Positions 34,629 through 43,676 are shown, numbered from the stretch's first letter. The stretch: 64,000 bases of DNA from Phycisphaerales bacterium (GCA_017642965.1 JAEPOJ010000013.1:23227-87226); one strand, 5' to 3'. The notes: generated from the letters alone by a model not told the origin. Program-made: numbers and translations.

Positions 34629-35264
34629 TTATGCCCGGCGTCGGCGTGCGCAGGCCAGCCCGCCAAGACCGAGGAGTGCGAACGCTGAGGGTGCCGGCAC
34701 GACACTGCCGCTGACGACGAGACCGGGCGCTCCCTGCGTGAAGCCGGAGCTCCACTCACCGTTGGGGTTGAGCACGTTCTGGATGGAGTGCCAGACGGGC
34801 TCGTCCTGCTGCGACGCAACCCAGACGGCATCGACGAACGCGGGCGAGTCCGATTCGGCGACGATCCAGTACGTCGTGCCGGCGCTGAGCACCGGGTTGA
34901 GCACGGAATCGACGGTCTCGAAAACCGGGACCCAGCCGACGGCACTCGTCTGGACATCCCACGATTCGATGATCGTGTCGCTGGGGATGGTCATGCCCCC
35001 GTTGGCATCGGTCCGCACCGAGAGGGTGTATGGAGCGCCAGCGTTGTTGAAGTCGTTGCTCATCATCCAGACGCCGACCTGCTCGAGCGAGTAGTCCTCC
35101 TCCGGTGTGAACGCGATGGCAACGGACTGGTCGACAAAGACGTCGAACCCGTAGTAGCCGATGAAACCGGGTTCGGGTGTTCCTGTGTCGAAGATGACGT
35201 CCGCGTTCGCCGCTCCGGCGATGGCTGTCAGGGCGGCTGCGGCGATCCGAGCTGTGTGGTTCAT
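34629..35264 (-). CDS. PEP-CTERM surface protein, choice-of-anchor type
   Basis: A 211-residue exported protein with signal peptide MNHTARIAAAALTAIAGAANA and a jelly-roll-like domain of about 150 residues (FVDQSVAIAFTPEEDYSLEQV, AGTTYWIVAES). The C-terminal sorting signal is VVPAPSAFALLGLGGL then an Arg-rich tail. The domain pattern resembles the choice-of-anchor families found with several alternative surface tails. It is unrelated in sequence to the next two genes but shares their orientation and the upstream promoter region. GGAGAGCAAG precedes the ATG. Confidence 0.85.
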   Translation of the reverse strand: MNHTARIAAAALTAIAGAANADVIFDTGTPEPGFIGYYGFDVFVDQSVAIAFTPEEDYSLEQVGVWMMSNDFNNAGAPYTLSVRTDANGGMTIPSDTIIESWDVQTSAVGWVPVFETVDSVLNPVLSAGTTYWIVAESDSPAFVDAVWVASQQDEPVWHSIQNVLNPNGEWSSGFTQGAPGLVVSGSVVPAPSAFALLGLGGLACARRRRA

Positions 35265-35370
35265 ATCTTGCTCTCCTTCAGTTCCCCGATCGCTTGTGAT
35301 CGGGATCCGTGTTCGAATCGCAGGCCCCTCTCCTGCTTGCCGAGGATTTCCCCGGCTTACTCAGAGAATA

Positions 35371-35400
35371 TGTATAACCGAAGCGGGCTTCTGGTTGCAA
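35371..35400 (-). promoter_or_regulatory. sigma-70-like promoter for the surface-protein cluster
   Basis: On the minus strand TTGCAA (35395-35400) is followed after 18 bases by TATACA (35371-35376), about 107 bases upstream of the first PEP-CTERM gene. Both hexamers match the consensus at four positions. The local AT richness stands out against the flanks. Confidence 0.45.
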
Positions 35401-35403
35401 GGA

Positions 35404-35418
35404 AGTTTCACTGAAACT
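35404..35418. promoter_or_regulatory. perfect palindrome, candidate operator
   Basis: AGTTTCACTGAAACT is a perfect inverted repeat of 7+1+7 bases. It lies three bases upstream of the -35 box of the minus-strand promoter and about 50 bases upstream of a TAAAAT (35455-35460) that could be the -10 of the divergent plus-strand gene. Its position suits a dimeric regulator acting on both. Confidence 0.4.
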
Positions 35419-35539
35419 ACAAAGAAATTGTGTGCACCCTCCCCCGTTGTCGTGTAAAATGCTCTCAAACACCGATTACAGGCCGAAAAATAGGTTTTTC
35501 GTCCGCCACATCGGGATTCAAGAAGATGATGTACGCTGC

Positions 35540-36820
35540 ATGACGCAATCAAAGACGCCAAAGCAATCCCCCGAATCGGTGCCTCAGGTGATGCTCGAGA
35601 CCAAGGATCCGTCCCTCTCGGGGCTGGAGACGCGTATCAATGATGCCGGCGAGGCGCTCTTGAAGAGCTTCGTGCGTGTGATCGATCAGGTGCCCGGCGG
35701 CGATTCCGGTCCACAACGCCTCTCCAAGGAGCTGGGCATCGATAAGGTGCTCGCGTCACGCATGCTCAAGGCCGTGCGAGCACCCGATGCGATGAGCGTC
35801 GTGCACCGCGTGCCGGGTCCTGAGCCGATGCGTCGTGTTATCAAGGCGTCGGCAAAGCACGGGGTGAACCCCGACGATATCAAGGGAGCCGTCGAGGCGA
35901 TCGACCGGTTTGAGGCCCTGATCCGAACGGAGATCGGTGACCGCAGCGCGCTCGAGGCGATTCTGAGTACGTGGGTCCCCGAGGCCCGGCGCGAGTTCGA
36001 GCTGCGCCGCAAGCAGAGCGCCTTCCGCGCGATGAGCCAGCTCAAGGGGGCACAGGCGGAGGTGTATGCCGAGTGCGCCATCTTCTGGCCAAGCCCCGAC
36101 GGCGAACACATCGACATCGTCTGGATCAAGTCCGTGTCCGGGCTGCAGCGTCTCCGCCCGGGCATGCGGGTGAAGTTCACCTCGCACAGAAAGGTCGAGG
36201 AGGGATCGACTCGCCAGACCTACACGATCACCGGCAAACCCGTTGAGAATGTGGACAGTGCCACGCTTGAGAAGTACTGCTCCGACCCAGCACCCAAGCT
36301 GGAGGTGCAGCACGCCGGGGAGGTCATGCACTATCTTTTAGAGCCCGGCGGATTTGGCGCGCAGAGCGCGATCGACTTGGTCACGTGCGAGGTGAACCGC
36401 GGCGAAATCCCCCGCTACATCCCAACCGCGCGCAACCGCAAGGCGTGGGCTTCGAGCGATATCAATATCCCCTCGCGGCGCATGCAGTTCGATGTGCTCG
36501 TGCACAAGGACCTGTACACCAGCGGGTACCCCGAGCTGCGCATCTACGACACGACGATCCAGGGGCAGGCGGACATCAACGATGCTTCCCGTGACATCGA
36601 CCAGCTCGATCTGCTCGAATCCATCGAGAACCTTGGGAGCGGGCTCACCCGCTTCGGGAGCTCGCACGTCCCCCGCTACCGCGCGATGATCGGTGAGGTG
36701 TGCGAGACGCTTGGGTTCGATCCTGACCTGCTCCGCGGGTACCGCGTAAGCAGCGACTACCCGATCTACGGCTCGCAGACGGCGATGCTCTTTCAAACGC
36801 AGGACCGCCCGGATTCCTGA
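35540..36820 (+). CDS. unrecognised cytoplasmic protein with HTH-like N-terminal segment
   Basis: A 426-residue protein I do not recognise. There is no signal peptide or membrane segment. Residues about 45-85 (EALLKSFVRVIDQ, GPQRLSKELGIDKVLASRMLKAV) look like a helix-turn-helix. Residues about 115-180 are helical. Residues about 190-426 alternate strands and helices (IFWPSPDGEHIDIVWIKSV, PGMRVKFTSHRK, MQFDVLVHKDLYTSG) and end in a short helical domain. The size and the HTH-first layout suggest a transcriptional regulator, but this is weak. It is divergent from the surface-protein cluster. The ATG at 35540 was chosen because the upstream in-frame sequence looks non-coding. Confidence 0.7.
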   Translation: MTQSKTPKQSPESVPQVMLETKDPSLSGLETRINDAGEALLKSFVRVIDQVPGGDSGPQRLSKELGIDKVLASRMLKAVRAPDAMSVVHRVPGPEPMRRVIKASAKHGVNPDDIKGAVEAIDRFEALIRTEIGDRSALEAILSTWVPEARREFELRRKQSAFRAMSQLKGAQAEVYAECAIFWPSPDGEHIDIVWIKSVSGLQRLRPGMRVKFTSHRKVEEGSTRQTYTITGKPVENVDSATLEKYCSDPAPKLEVQHAGEVMHYLLEPGGFGAQSAIDLVTCEVNRGEIPRYIPTARNRKAWASSDINIPSRRMQFDVLVHKDLYTSGYPELRIYDTTIQGQADINDASRDIDQLDLLESIENLGSGLTRFGSSHVPRYRAMIGEVCETLGFDPDLLRGYRVSSDYPIYGSQTAMLFQTQDRPDS

Positions 36821-36837
36821 CTGATCCCTATGACATG

Positions 36838-36856
36838 CGCCCGCGGTCGGCGGGCG
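36838..36856. terminator. GC hairpin between convergent genes
   Basis: A 7-bp perfect stem CGCCCGC / GCGGGCG with a 5-base loop in the 45 bases between two converging stop codons. There is no T tract on either side, so any terminator role is tentative. Confidence 0.3.
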
Positions 36857-36865
36857 GGCTGATGC

Positions 36866-39694
36866 TCAGGGGACGACGACCGCCTCATTCAGACGCTTCG
36901 AGTTGTCTCTGGGGATCAGCACCACAACGACCTGATCTCCCGGAACAGCTTGTGTGAACGCGAACTGGCGGACCGCGGCCTGTCCGGGCGGGAGCGCGTT
37001 GATCGATCTGCGGATGCGCGGCTCGTTGGGCGCGATCGCGATGAGCTCGAAGTACTGGTCCTGCGTGTCGGTGTGCGACACGCTGGCGGTCACCACGGTC
37101 ACACCCGCGTCGTTGCGCTGGGCGGTGACCACCATCTCGATATCCGGCAGTCCGAGCTCGATGGTGCGCTGGACACGAAGTGTCGGGTAGTTCCTGTCCG
37201 CATCGAGCTCGACATCAAACACCAGCTGCTTCTCCCCCGCGAGCTCGCCGAGCGAGTACCCGATGTTGAGCGGGAAAGCCCGCTCCTCACCGGCGCCGAG
37301 CGTGAACGGCACGACGCGGGGGATGATCTCCCACGATCGGTCGATGTGCTCCGGATCGCCGGTGAAGCCGCCGGGCTCGACGACGAAGACGCGCCCGGAT
37401 ATCGGGATATCCCAGGGATTGCGAATCATCAGATCGTGCTGATGAAGCCCGGACTGCGAGATCAGCTCGTCGGGTGAGATCCTGAGTGAGCTGAGGAAGC
37501 GGACGAGTTCTGGGTTGATCCCCTCAACGATGATCGGGGATCTGGTGATCCTGATGGTGTGGGTAGGGACACCGATGTTGCCCACTTCGATCGGGTGCAC
37601 CGTGGTGCTGTTGCTGAGCACATCGAACACACGCACCGGCGTGAGCGCGAGCGGCATGGAGAGCTCGACGGGGTCGAGCGTTGGTTCCTCGAGCCAGAGC
37701 ACGAGCCCGCCGCTGGGTTTGTCTGAGGGCTGGGCCTGACCGCTGTCCTCGACGACGTAGCCGGAGATCACGAGCATGCGAACACCCGGGATGAGATCGA
37801 GCGATTCGATGGCGTCTCGCCCGCCAAGGTGGTTCGCGAGCGTACGCCAGACGATCAGTTCCGATGCGGGCATCACCTGGCCACGCTTGCCCGGCGCGAC
37901 CCACCACGCATCGCTGAGGCTCAGGGTGTAGTCGTAATCGTTCTCGCCGCCTTCCTTCGCGGCCCACCAGAACGAGATGGCCTTGCGTGCTAGCGAACCC
38001 AGCGCGGACCAGGTCTGCATCCCGCTGCGTTCGCTGGGGTGCTCGAGTGGGCTCAGGCGGAGCGCGAGCTTCGGAGATGGCGTGTCAGATCCATCGCTGA
38101 GCACGCGCTCTGACTTCCACTGCGACACGAGCTGCTCGATCGCGTCGGGCGACACGCTGTGGTCATCGATCAGCTCGATCTGCATGCCCGGCATGGCGAG
38201 CTCGCTGGGGAGCGGGCGGTCGATCGGCCACGCAACGGAAGCGGTCGGCCCTGGCACGAAGCCTGAGATCGCGACGCGGGCCTGCGCGAGCGATTCGTAC
38301 AGCGGTCCCGGCGGCTCCTCGCTGGGCAACGATCCGAAACACCAGGTCGTGACACGCTGGCCGAAGCGATCCAGCATCAGCGAGCCCCACTTCGTCCAAT
38401 CGCCGTTCGGGTCCTCGAACGCGTGCAGGACCTCCTGCGGGTCCGAAGCGATCTGCGTTGCGAGTGGCGCTGGAAGCTCTGCCAGCTCGAAGCTCAGGTC
38501 TATCCCTTCTCGCAGCAGATGCTCGAGCGTCTGGAACAGGGGTGAATCGTCGTTGATCGACGACGCAAGCGTGGTGTGATCCCAGACGCGCACGCTCGCG
38601 CGATCGACTCCCGCGCCCTGAATGAGCAGCGGCGTTGCGTCCAGCATCCGCCGGTCGGTCATCGTGGTGTCGACGCTGAACATGCCCGAGCCGCGCAGGT
38701 TGGTGGTTGGCGGAGCCCAGATGAAATCCAGGGTGCGCAGCCCGACGAGTCGGCGATCAACAAAGACCTCGAGCATGGCCCGGTACCACCCGAAACCGGG
38801 CAGGTCGGGCACCGTCTCGATGCGCACGCTCTTGGTGCCCTCGCTCACCACACGCTGGTCGATCAGGTTGTCGTGGACGTCGTAGATGCGCATCTGGGCG
38901 TGGATGCGGTCACCCGTCAGATCGCGCACCAGCACCTGCAGCGCTGGGGCGGTCTCGGACTCAACAACATTCCCGGGCGATCCGGTGGAGATCTCCAGGC
39001 GTGGGAGCTGGGCAATGATGAGATTGTCGAACCAGACGGCACCATCGAAGTCCTGCTCCCAGACCTGGAACGGGAGCTGGTCCTTCCGGTCCTGTTGCTC
39101 GGGCTGCAGCAGCTGCAGCTCGAGTTGCATGAACGCGGCGTGCTGCTCGATGCCTTCCATCTCGATGGTGAGCTTCTGCCAGTCGGTCTCGCTCTGGACC
39201 AGATCTGACACGGTCCGAGACGATTCGATGGGCTCGCCGCGCTGATCAAGAAAAGTTGCGACGATCCGGGCGTGGGCGTGCTCGAGCCCCGCGGTGCGGA
39301 CCTGTGCGCTGATGAGGTAGTCCGCGTTCGGGAAGATGCTCAGCTCGCCGTGACGCAGCATCAGCGAGGTGGACCCGCCGTTGGTGGGGAGCTTGACGCT
39401 GCCGATCCCGTCGTACGCGGGCGCGTTGTAATCGAGCACGGCACCGTTCCAGATCGGAAACCCTGGGCGATCACGCGGGACCGCCGGGTCGTCCTGTGCT
39501 CGGATCCAGCCGAGCGGGACCGGCAGCGGGTTGAGATCCCGCTCTTCGAAGCTGAATGCCTTCACGATCCGACCGGAGCCGGCGGGTCGCTTGTTGAGCT
39601 CGTCCTGCGCGAAGCAGGTGTGCGCATAGCCGCACAAGCCAGCGGAAACACTCGCGAGGAGCATGGCTCGGATTGAAGCGGAGCGGGTGCGCAT
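36866..39694 (-). CDS. large secreted protein, carbohydrate-active-like architecture
   Basis: A 942-residue exported protein not assigned to a family. The signal peptide is MRTRSASIRAMLLASVSAG...AHTCFA before QDE. Residues about 40-240 look like a carbohydrate-binding jelly roll: KAFSFEERDLNP, SLMLRHGELSIFPNADYLISAQVRT and AVWFDNLIIAQLPRLE are the strands seen in CBM-type domains. The middle (about 330-680) has the alternating pattern of a TIM barrel with acidic residues at strand ends (DTTMTDRRMLDATPLL, GIDLSFELAELPAPL). The C-terminal third is beta-sandwich-like (HDLMIRNPWDIPISGRVFV). I infer an extracellular glycan-binding or glycan-acting protein. Catalytic residues cannot be named. Confidence 0.75.
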   Translation of the reverse strand: MRTRSASIRAMLLASVSAGLCGYAHTCFAQDELNKRPAGSGRIVKAFSFEERDLNPLPVPLGWIRAQDDPAVPRDRPGFPIWNGAVLDYNAPAYDGIGSVKLPTNGGSTSLMLRHGELSIFPNADYLISAQVRTAGLEHAHARIVATFLDQRGEPIESSRTVSDLVQSETDWQKLTIEMEGIEQHAAFMQLELQLLQPEQQDRKDQLPFQVWEQDFDGAVWFDNLIIAQLPRLEISTGSPGNVVESETAPALQVLVRDLTGDRIHAQMRIYDVHDNLIDQRVVSEGTKSVRIETVPDLPGFGWYRAMLEVFVDRRLVGLRTLDFIWAPPTTNLRGSGMFSVDTTMTDRRMLDATPLLIQGAGVDRASVRVWDHTTLASSINDDSPLFQTLEHLLREGIDLSFELAELPAPLATQIASDPQEVLHAFEDPNGDWTKWGSLMLDRFGQRVTTWCFGSLPSEEPPGPLYESLAQARVAISGFVPGPTASVAWPIDRPLPSELAMPGMQIELIDDHSVSPDAIEQLVSQWKSERVLSDGSDTPSPKLALRLSPLEHPSERSGMQTWSALGSLARKAISFWWAAKEGGENDYDYTLSLSDAWWVAPGKRGQVMPASELIVWRTLANHLGGRDAIESLDLIPGVRMLVISGYVVEDSGQAQPSDKPSGGLVLWLEEPTLDPVELSMPLALTPVRVFDVLSNSTTVHPIEVGNIGVPTHTIRITRSPIIVEGINPELVRFLSSLRISPDELISQSGLHQHDLMIRNPWDIPISGRVFVVEPGGFTGDPEHIDRSWEIIPRVVPFTLGAGEERAFPLNIGYSLGELAGEKQLVFDVELDADRNYPTLRVQRTIELGLPDIEMVVTAQRNDAGVTVVTASVSHTDTQDQYFELIAIAPNEPRIRRSINALPPGQAAVRQFAFTQAVPGDQVVVVLIPRDNSKRLNEAVVVP

Positions 39695-39819
39695 GGTGTA
39701 GTTATCGGGAGTTGAAGCCGAAATGATCGAGAATTCGGCCCAAATCCAGCGAGCGGAGATCGCTGGGCGAGGCCGGCTATGATGGGCTATCCGACTCAAG
39801 GGCACTCAAGGCGACTCCC

Positions 39820-40470
39820 ATGACGATCAAGCACATCCCGTATCAGCCCTACAAACCCGAAACGGAGAGTGCTCATGCGGCCCAGTCGTTCTACGACGTC
39901 GTCAACCGGCGGCGCACGGTCCGGGATTTCTCCGAGAAGCCGGTGCCCAGAGAGGTGATCGAGAAGGTCATCCTGGCGGCGGGCACGGCCCCGTCCGGTG
40001 CGCACAAGCAGCCATGGCGGTTCATCGCGATCAGCAACGCTGAGATCAAGCACAAGATCCGCATGGCAGCCGAGGAGGTTGAGAAGGACTTCTACGACAA
40101 CAAGGCCTCCGATCGTTGGCTCAAGGACCTGGAGATCTTCGGCACTTCTCCAGATAAGTCGTACATGGATACGGTGCCGTGGCTGATCGTGGTCATGGCG
40201 CTGAGGAGCACGGACGACGGCGGGCAGGTCTACTACCTCAACGAGTCGGTCGGCATCGCGACGGGGATGCTGCTCACCGCGGCCCATCACGCCGGTCTCG
40301 CAACGCTGACACACACGCCCAGCCCGATGAACTTTCTTCGCACGGTTCTCGGCCGTCCTGAGCACGAACGCCCGTATATGGTCATCCCGATGGGGTATCC
40401 CGCGGCGGACTGCACGGTGCCTGACATCGATCGCAAGCCGATCGAAGAGGTATCGGTCTTTATCGAATAA
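39820..40470 (+). CDS. nitroreductase-family flavoprotein, iodotyrosine-deiodinase-like
   Basis: A 216-residue FMN enzyme. FMN-binding blocks: VNRRRTVRDFS and GTAPSGAHKQPWRF. Several stretches match what I recall of iodotyrosine deiodinase more closely than ordinary nitroreductases: the lid region EKDFYDNKASDRWLKDLE with the Glu/Tyr/Lys that grip the amino-acid zwitterion, YYLNESVGIATGMLLTA, THTPSPMNFLRTVLGRPEHE and MGYPAADCTVPDIDRKP. Such enzymes reductively remove halogen from halotyrosines. Whether this one has that substrate is inference. It is divergent from the large secreted protein (125 bases between starts). Confidence 0.85.
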   Translation: MTIKHIPYQPYKPETESAHAAQSFYDVVNRRRTVRDFSEKPVPREVIEKVILAAGTAPSGAHKQPWRFIAISNAEIKHKIRMAAEEVEKDFYDNKASDRWLKDLEIFGTSPDKSYMDTVPWLIVVMALRSTDDGGQVYYLNESVGIATGMLLTAAHHAGLATLTHTPSPMNFLRTVLGRPEHERPYMVIPMGYPAADCTVPDIDRKPIEEVSVFIE

Positions 40471-40516
40471 GCGTCTAGACCATTGATCTCAAGCCGGGGT
40501 GTGATACGTTGTTGTG

Positions 40517-41848
40517 ATGCCCCAGTATCACGGATCTGTTTTCTGTTCACGTGCACCTATCGCCGCACTGCTCGCGTTGTCTCCCCTGCTCTTCTGCGCA
40601 CCCGCCTCGGCGGACGATAGCGACTCCGTGCGGGAGCGGTACACCATCAATCCCCCGGACCCTGACCAGAACGACAACTTCGGTTCGTCGATGCTCCTCC
40701 AGGACGGCATGCTCTTTGTCGCCGATCCGCGAGACAGCATCGCGCAGGCGGGGGGTGGCTCAGTCCGGGTGTACGACATCGAGACCGGGGCGCTCCTGCA
40801 CGTGCTCACCCCCCCGGACCTGCTTCCGGACGACAACTTTGGCGGCGGGATTGCGCTCTCGGGGGACCGTGTCGTGATCGGCTCACCGGGCAATGACAAC
40901 AACGGAAACATGGCGGGGACCGCGCACTACCTCGACCTGAGCACCGGACGGTTCCTGCACCGTCTCTCGCCGCCCGACCTCGGTCCATTCTCCAGGTTCG
41001 GGAGTTCGATCGCGCTCGCCGATGGTCTTATCGCCGTCGGCTCGACCGACTCGGTCTATCTCTTTGATTGGGACACGTGCCAACTGATCACCAAGCTGAC
41101 ACCGCCCGATGGCAGCAACGAGAGCTTCGGATCACCGATCGCGATCGATCAGGGTCTGCTCGCGGTCGGCGCACGCACCGAGAACGGTAACCAGGGAGCC
41201 GTGCACCTGTACGAGCTGCAGACGCTCGATTACCTGCGCCGATTCTCTGTGGCTGGCACGATCCGATTCGGTGAGGTCCTGGATCTGAGAGATGGCTTGC
41301 TCGCGGTTGGCAACTCGCTCCACGAGGGTGTCGGGGCGGCGTTCCTCTTCGATGCCAATGAGGGAACGCTGCTCAGCCGCTTCGTCTCGGGAGAAGAGGA
41401 CGAGGATGACTACTTCGGTCGCAAGCTGACGCTTGGTGATGGCGTGCTCTTCGTGGGTGCCGAGCGGATGGAGTTTGACCGCTCCGATCAGGGGACTGTG
41501 TACGCCTTCGACACGCAGACGCACGAGATGCTGTACCAGCTCCTCCCCGATGAGCGAGGACGCGATGAGGAGTTCGGGCGCACGATCGTCTCCGACGGCC
41601 TCTACGCCGCGGTGGGCGGGACTGGCTTTGAGTTCGGAGATGCTGGTCGCGTCAAGGTGTTCCGCTTGCCGGACCCGCAGTGTGTCGCGGACTTCAACTG
41701 CGACGGACGTCTGGATTTCTTCGACGCATCGCAGTTCCTGCTGGAGTACACCACGTTCCGGGCCCACGGGGATCTAAACGGAGACGGTATGTGGGACTTC
41801 TTCGACGTCTCATTGTTTCTGACGGCCTACCTGGGCGGGTGCCCATGA
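40517..41848 (+). CDS. secreted FG-GAP beta-propeller with GC-type dockerin-like tail
   Basis: A 443-residue exported protein. The signal peptide ends near FCAPASA. Six or seven FG-GAP-like propeller blades follow, each with FG and a GDG or DGLLAVG turn: NFGSSMLLQDGMLFVAD, NFGGGIALSGDRVVIGS, RFGSSIALADGLIAVGS, SFGSPIAIDQGLLAVGA, YFGRKLTLGDGVLFVGA. The C-terminus has two dockerin-like loops (DFNCDGRLDFFDASQFL and DLNGDGMWDFFDVSLFL) ending GGCP, as in the protein at 32916-33755. I infer a surface-anchored or matrix protein. The stop is 9 bases from the converging hydrolase gene. Confidence 0.87.
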   Translation: MPQYHGSVFCSRAPIAALLALSPLLFCAPASADDSDSVRERYTINPPDPDQNDNFGSSMLLQDGMLFVADPRDSIAQAGGGSVRVYDIETGALLHVLTPPDLLPDDNFGGGIALSGDRVVIGSPGNDNNGNMAGTAHYLDLSTGRFLHRLSPPDLGPFSRFGSSIALADGLIAVGSTDSVYLFDWDTCQLITKLTPPDGSNESFGSPIAIDQGLLAVGARTENGNQGAVHLYELQTLDYLRRFSVAGTIRFGEVLDLRDGLLAVGNSLHEGVGAAFLFDANEGTLLSRFVSGEEDEDDYFGRKLTLGDGVLFVGAERMEFDRSDQGTVYAFDTQTHEMLYQLLPDERGRDEEFGRTIVSDGLYAAVGGTGFEFGDAGRVKVFRLPDPQCVADFNCDGRLDFFDASQFLLEYTTFRAHGDLNGDGMWDFFDVSLFLTAYLGGCP

Positions 41849-41857
41849 GCATCGCGA

Positions 41858-42934
41858 TCAAGCGTCGGTGAGCTCGTCATACACGCCCGCGATCATGCGT
41901 CCGCGGATCTGATCGAATCCGAGCCCATCCATGAACTCCCAGCTCATCTCCACAAGCTCGTCCTTGGGCGTGCCCTTCTCGATCTCTGTCTGGATGGCCT
42001 CGATCAGCTGCTCGAAGTAGCGGATCTGCGTCTCGATGATGGCGGGGCCGGTCGCGATCGGGCCGTGGCCGGGGACGACGGTGGTTTCAGCGTTGCACAG
42101 CTTCCGCGTCTGCTTGAGCGATTCGATCCAGCCGCGGGCTGTCGCGTTCGCTTCTGGATCGAAGAACGGGTGCAGCCCGTTGAACACCAGATCACCGGTG
42201 TGCACGATGTTGTGCTCGGGCAGGTGGATGACGAGGTCGTTGTCGGTGTGCCCAGCGCCGAAGTGGTGCGACGAGACGGTGATGCCGCCGATGCTCAGGG
42301 TGTTGCCCGAGCCCGAGATCGCGATCTTGGGGACGGCGGTTTTCTCAGTCCATGATTCGCACGCCTCGGCCGCGGCCTTGGCGAAGGGCATGAGTTGCTC
42401 ATCCGCCTTGGTTCGCGCGAGCTGAGACGGGCCGGCCTTGGCGCCCTGAACATATCGTTCGAGCTGGGCCTTGATGCGGGGGATCGCGTTGGCGTGTGCG
42501 TACGACGCGCTGGCGCTGGGCACGATGATCGCGTTGCCGCCGGTGTGATCGCCGTGATGGTGGGTGTTGATGAGCGTGAGCTCGATCGAGTCGCTCTTGG
42601 TCAGGTCCGCGTCGATGAGCCCGGCCGCATCGTTGAGCAGGGCCCCGCCGAGGTAGGGGTACTTGGTGTCGACCAGCAGCGCTTTGCCTTGCGAGGCAAC
42701 GAGCAGCGTGTTGCCGCCCATAGACTGGTCGGCGATCGCGTAGATGTCCTTCTGGAGCGTTTTCCAGCCGAGGACCCCCACTGGTGGCGGCGCTTCGCCC
42801 GCGGGCTGGAGCACCGATGCGAGGGCGCTGGCGGGGATCGCGCTGAGCGCGGCGAGCGAGACCCCGCTCAGGGCGGCATGGTGCAGAAACAATCGCCGGG
42901 AGAGTCCGTGCGTCGTGGTCTGGGTCGTGGGCAT
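41858..42934 (-). CDS. Tat-exported metallo-beta-lactamase-fold hydrolase
   Basis: A 358-residue protein. The N-terminus carries a twin-arginine signal (LSRRLFLHHAALSGVSLAAL) and cleavage is likely near SALAS. The metallo-beta-lactamase signature LINTHHHGDHTGGN is intact, followed by the metal-binding His in FGAGHTDNDLVIHL, Asp in VHTGDLVFNG and His in VVPGHGPIA, so a dinuclear zinc site is likely. Members include quinoprotein-relay-like and lactonase-type hydrolases; the substrate is open. An earlier in-frame ATG was rejected because the Tat motif begins close to residue 10 of the chosen start. Confidence 0.9.
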   Translation of the reverse strand: MPTTQTTTHGLSRRLFLHHAALSGVSLAALSAIPASALASVLQPAGEAPPPVGVLGWKTLQKDIYAIADQSMGGNTLLVASQGKALLVDTKYPYLGGALLNDAAGLIDADLTKSDSIELTLINTHHHGDHTGGNAIIVPSASASYAHANAIPRIKAQLERYVQGAKAGPSQLARTKADEQLMPFAKAAAEACESWTEKTAVPKIAISGSGNTLSIGGITVSSHHFGAGHTDNDLVIHLPEHNIVHTGDLVFNGLHPFFDPEANATARGWIESLKQTRKLCNAETTVVPGHGPIATGPAIIETQIRYFEQLIEAIQTEIEKGTPKDELVEMSWEFMDGLGFDQIRGRMIAGVYDELTDA

Positions 42935-43093
42935 GACAGGTCTCCTGTTGGGTTCGGGTCGCCCCCTGACAGGGGAAAGGGTACACCACACCTGCCGGGA
43001 TGCCCACCAAAGCGCTATGATCGCTCAATGGGCAGGGCCCAAGGATATTGATGAAAAACCGCCCACGAGGCTGGAAATAGGAATGAAACGCGT

Positions 43094-43657
43094 ATGAAAG
43101 CGAACGAAATTCGGCCGGGTATGGCAGTCAACCTCTCCGGCAAGCTCTATGTCGTCACCAAGATCGCGCACACCAAGCCCGGCAAGGGCCCCGCGTACAT
43201 CCAGGCGAAGATGCGGGCCGTCGATGGCTCGGGCATGACGGAAAAACGATTCAACGGCTCCGACACCGTCGAGGGTGCCACACTCGACCGGCGCGAGATG
43301 GAGTTCCTCTACGACAACGGCGAGGGCGGCGGCACCTTCATGGACATGGAGGACTACGACCAGGTCGAACTCATGAAAGATCTGCTCGACGACGCGCTGC
43401 TCTACATGGCGCCCAACACCACCTGCACGGTGCTGTTCCACGAGGGCAACCCCGTGTCCATCGAGCTCCCGTCCGCGGTTGTGGTCACCGTGACCGACAC
43501 CCCCCCCGGCATCAAGGGGGCGACGGCGACCAATCAGCTCAAGGAAGCAACCTGCGACACCGGGCTCAAGACACGCGTTCCGCCGTTCATCGCCAACGGC
43601 GAGAAGATCAAGGTCTCCACGGAAGACGGGTCGTACATGTCCCGCGTGAACGAGTGA
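43094..43657 (+). CDS. efp: translation elongation factor P
   Basis: A 187-residue EF-P that relieves ribosome stalling at consecutive prolines. KOW-like domain I carries the modification loop HTKPGKGPAYIQ with the conserved Lys. Domain II ends PNTTCTVLFHEGNPVSIELP and domain III has TDTPPGIKGATATNQLKEAT through VPPFIANGEKIKVSTEDGSYMSRV. No EpmA/EpmB gene is present in the window, so the Lys modification, if any, is unknown. aroK follows after 19 bases in the same direction. Confidence 0.96.
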   Translation: MKANEIRPGMAVNLSGKLYVVTKIAHTKPGKGPAYIQAKMRAVDGSGMTEKRFNGSDTVEGATLDRREMEFLYDNGEGGGTFMDMEDYDQVELMKDLLDDALLYMAPNTTCTVLFHEGNPVSIELPSAVVVTVTDTPPGIKGATATNQLKEATCDTGLKTRVPPFIANGEKIKVSTEDGSYMSRVNE

Positions 43658-43676
43658 TCGACGATCGGAACGGATC

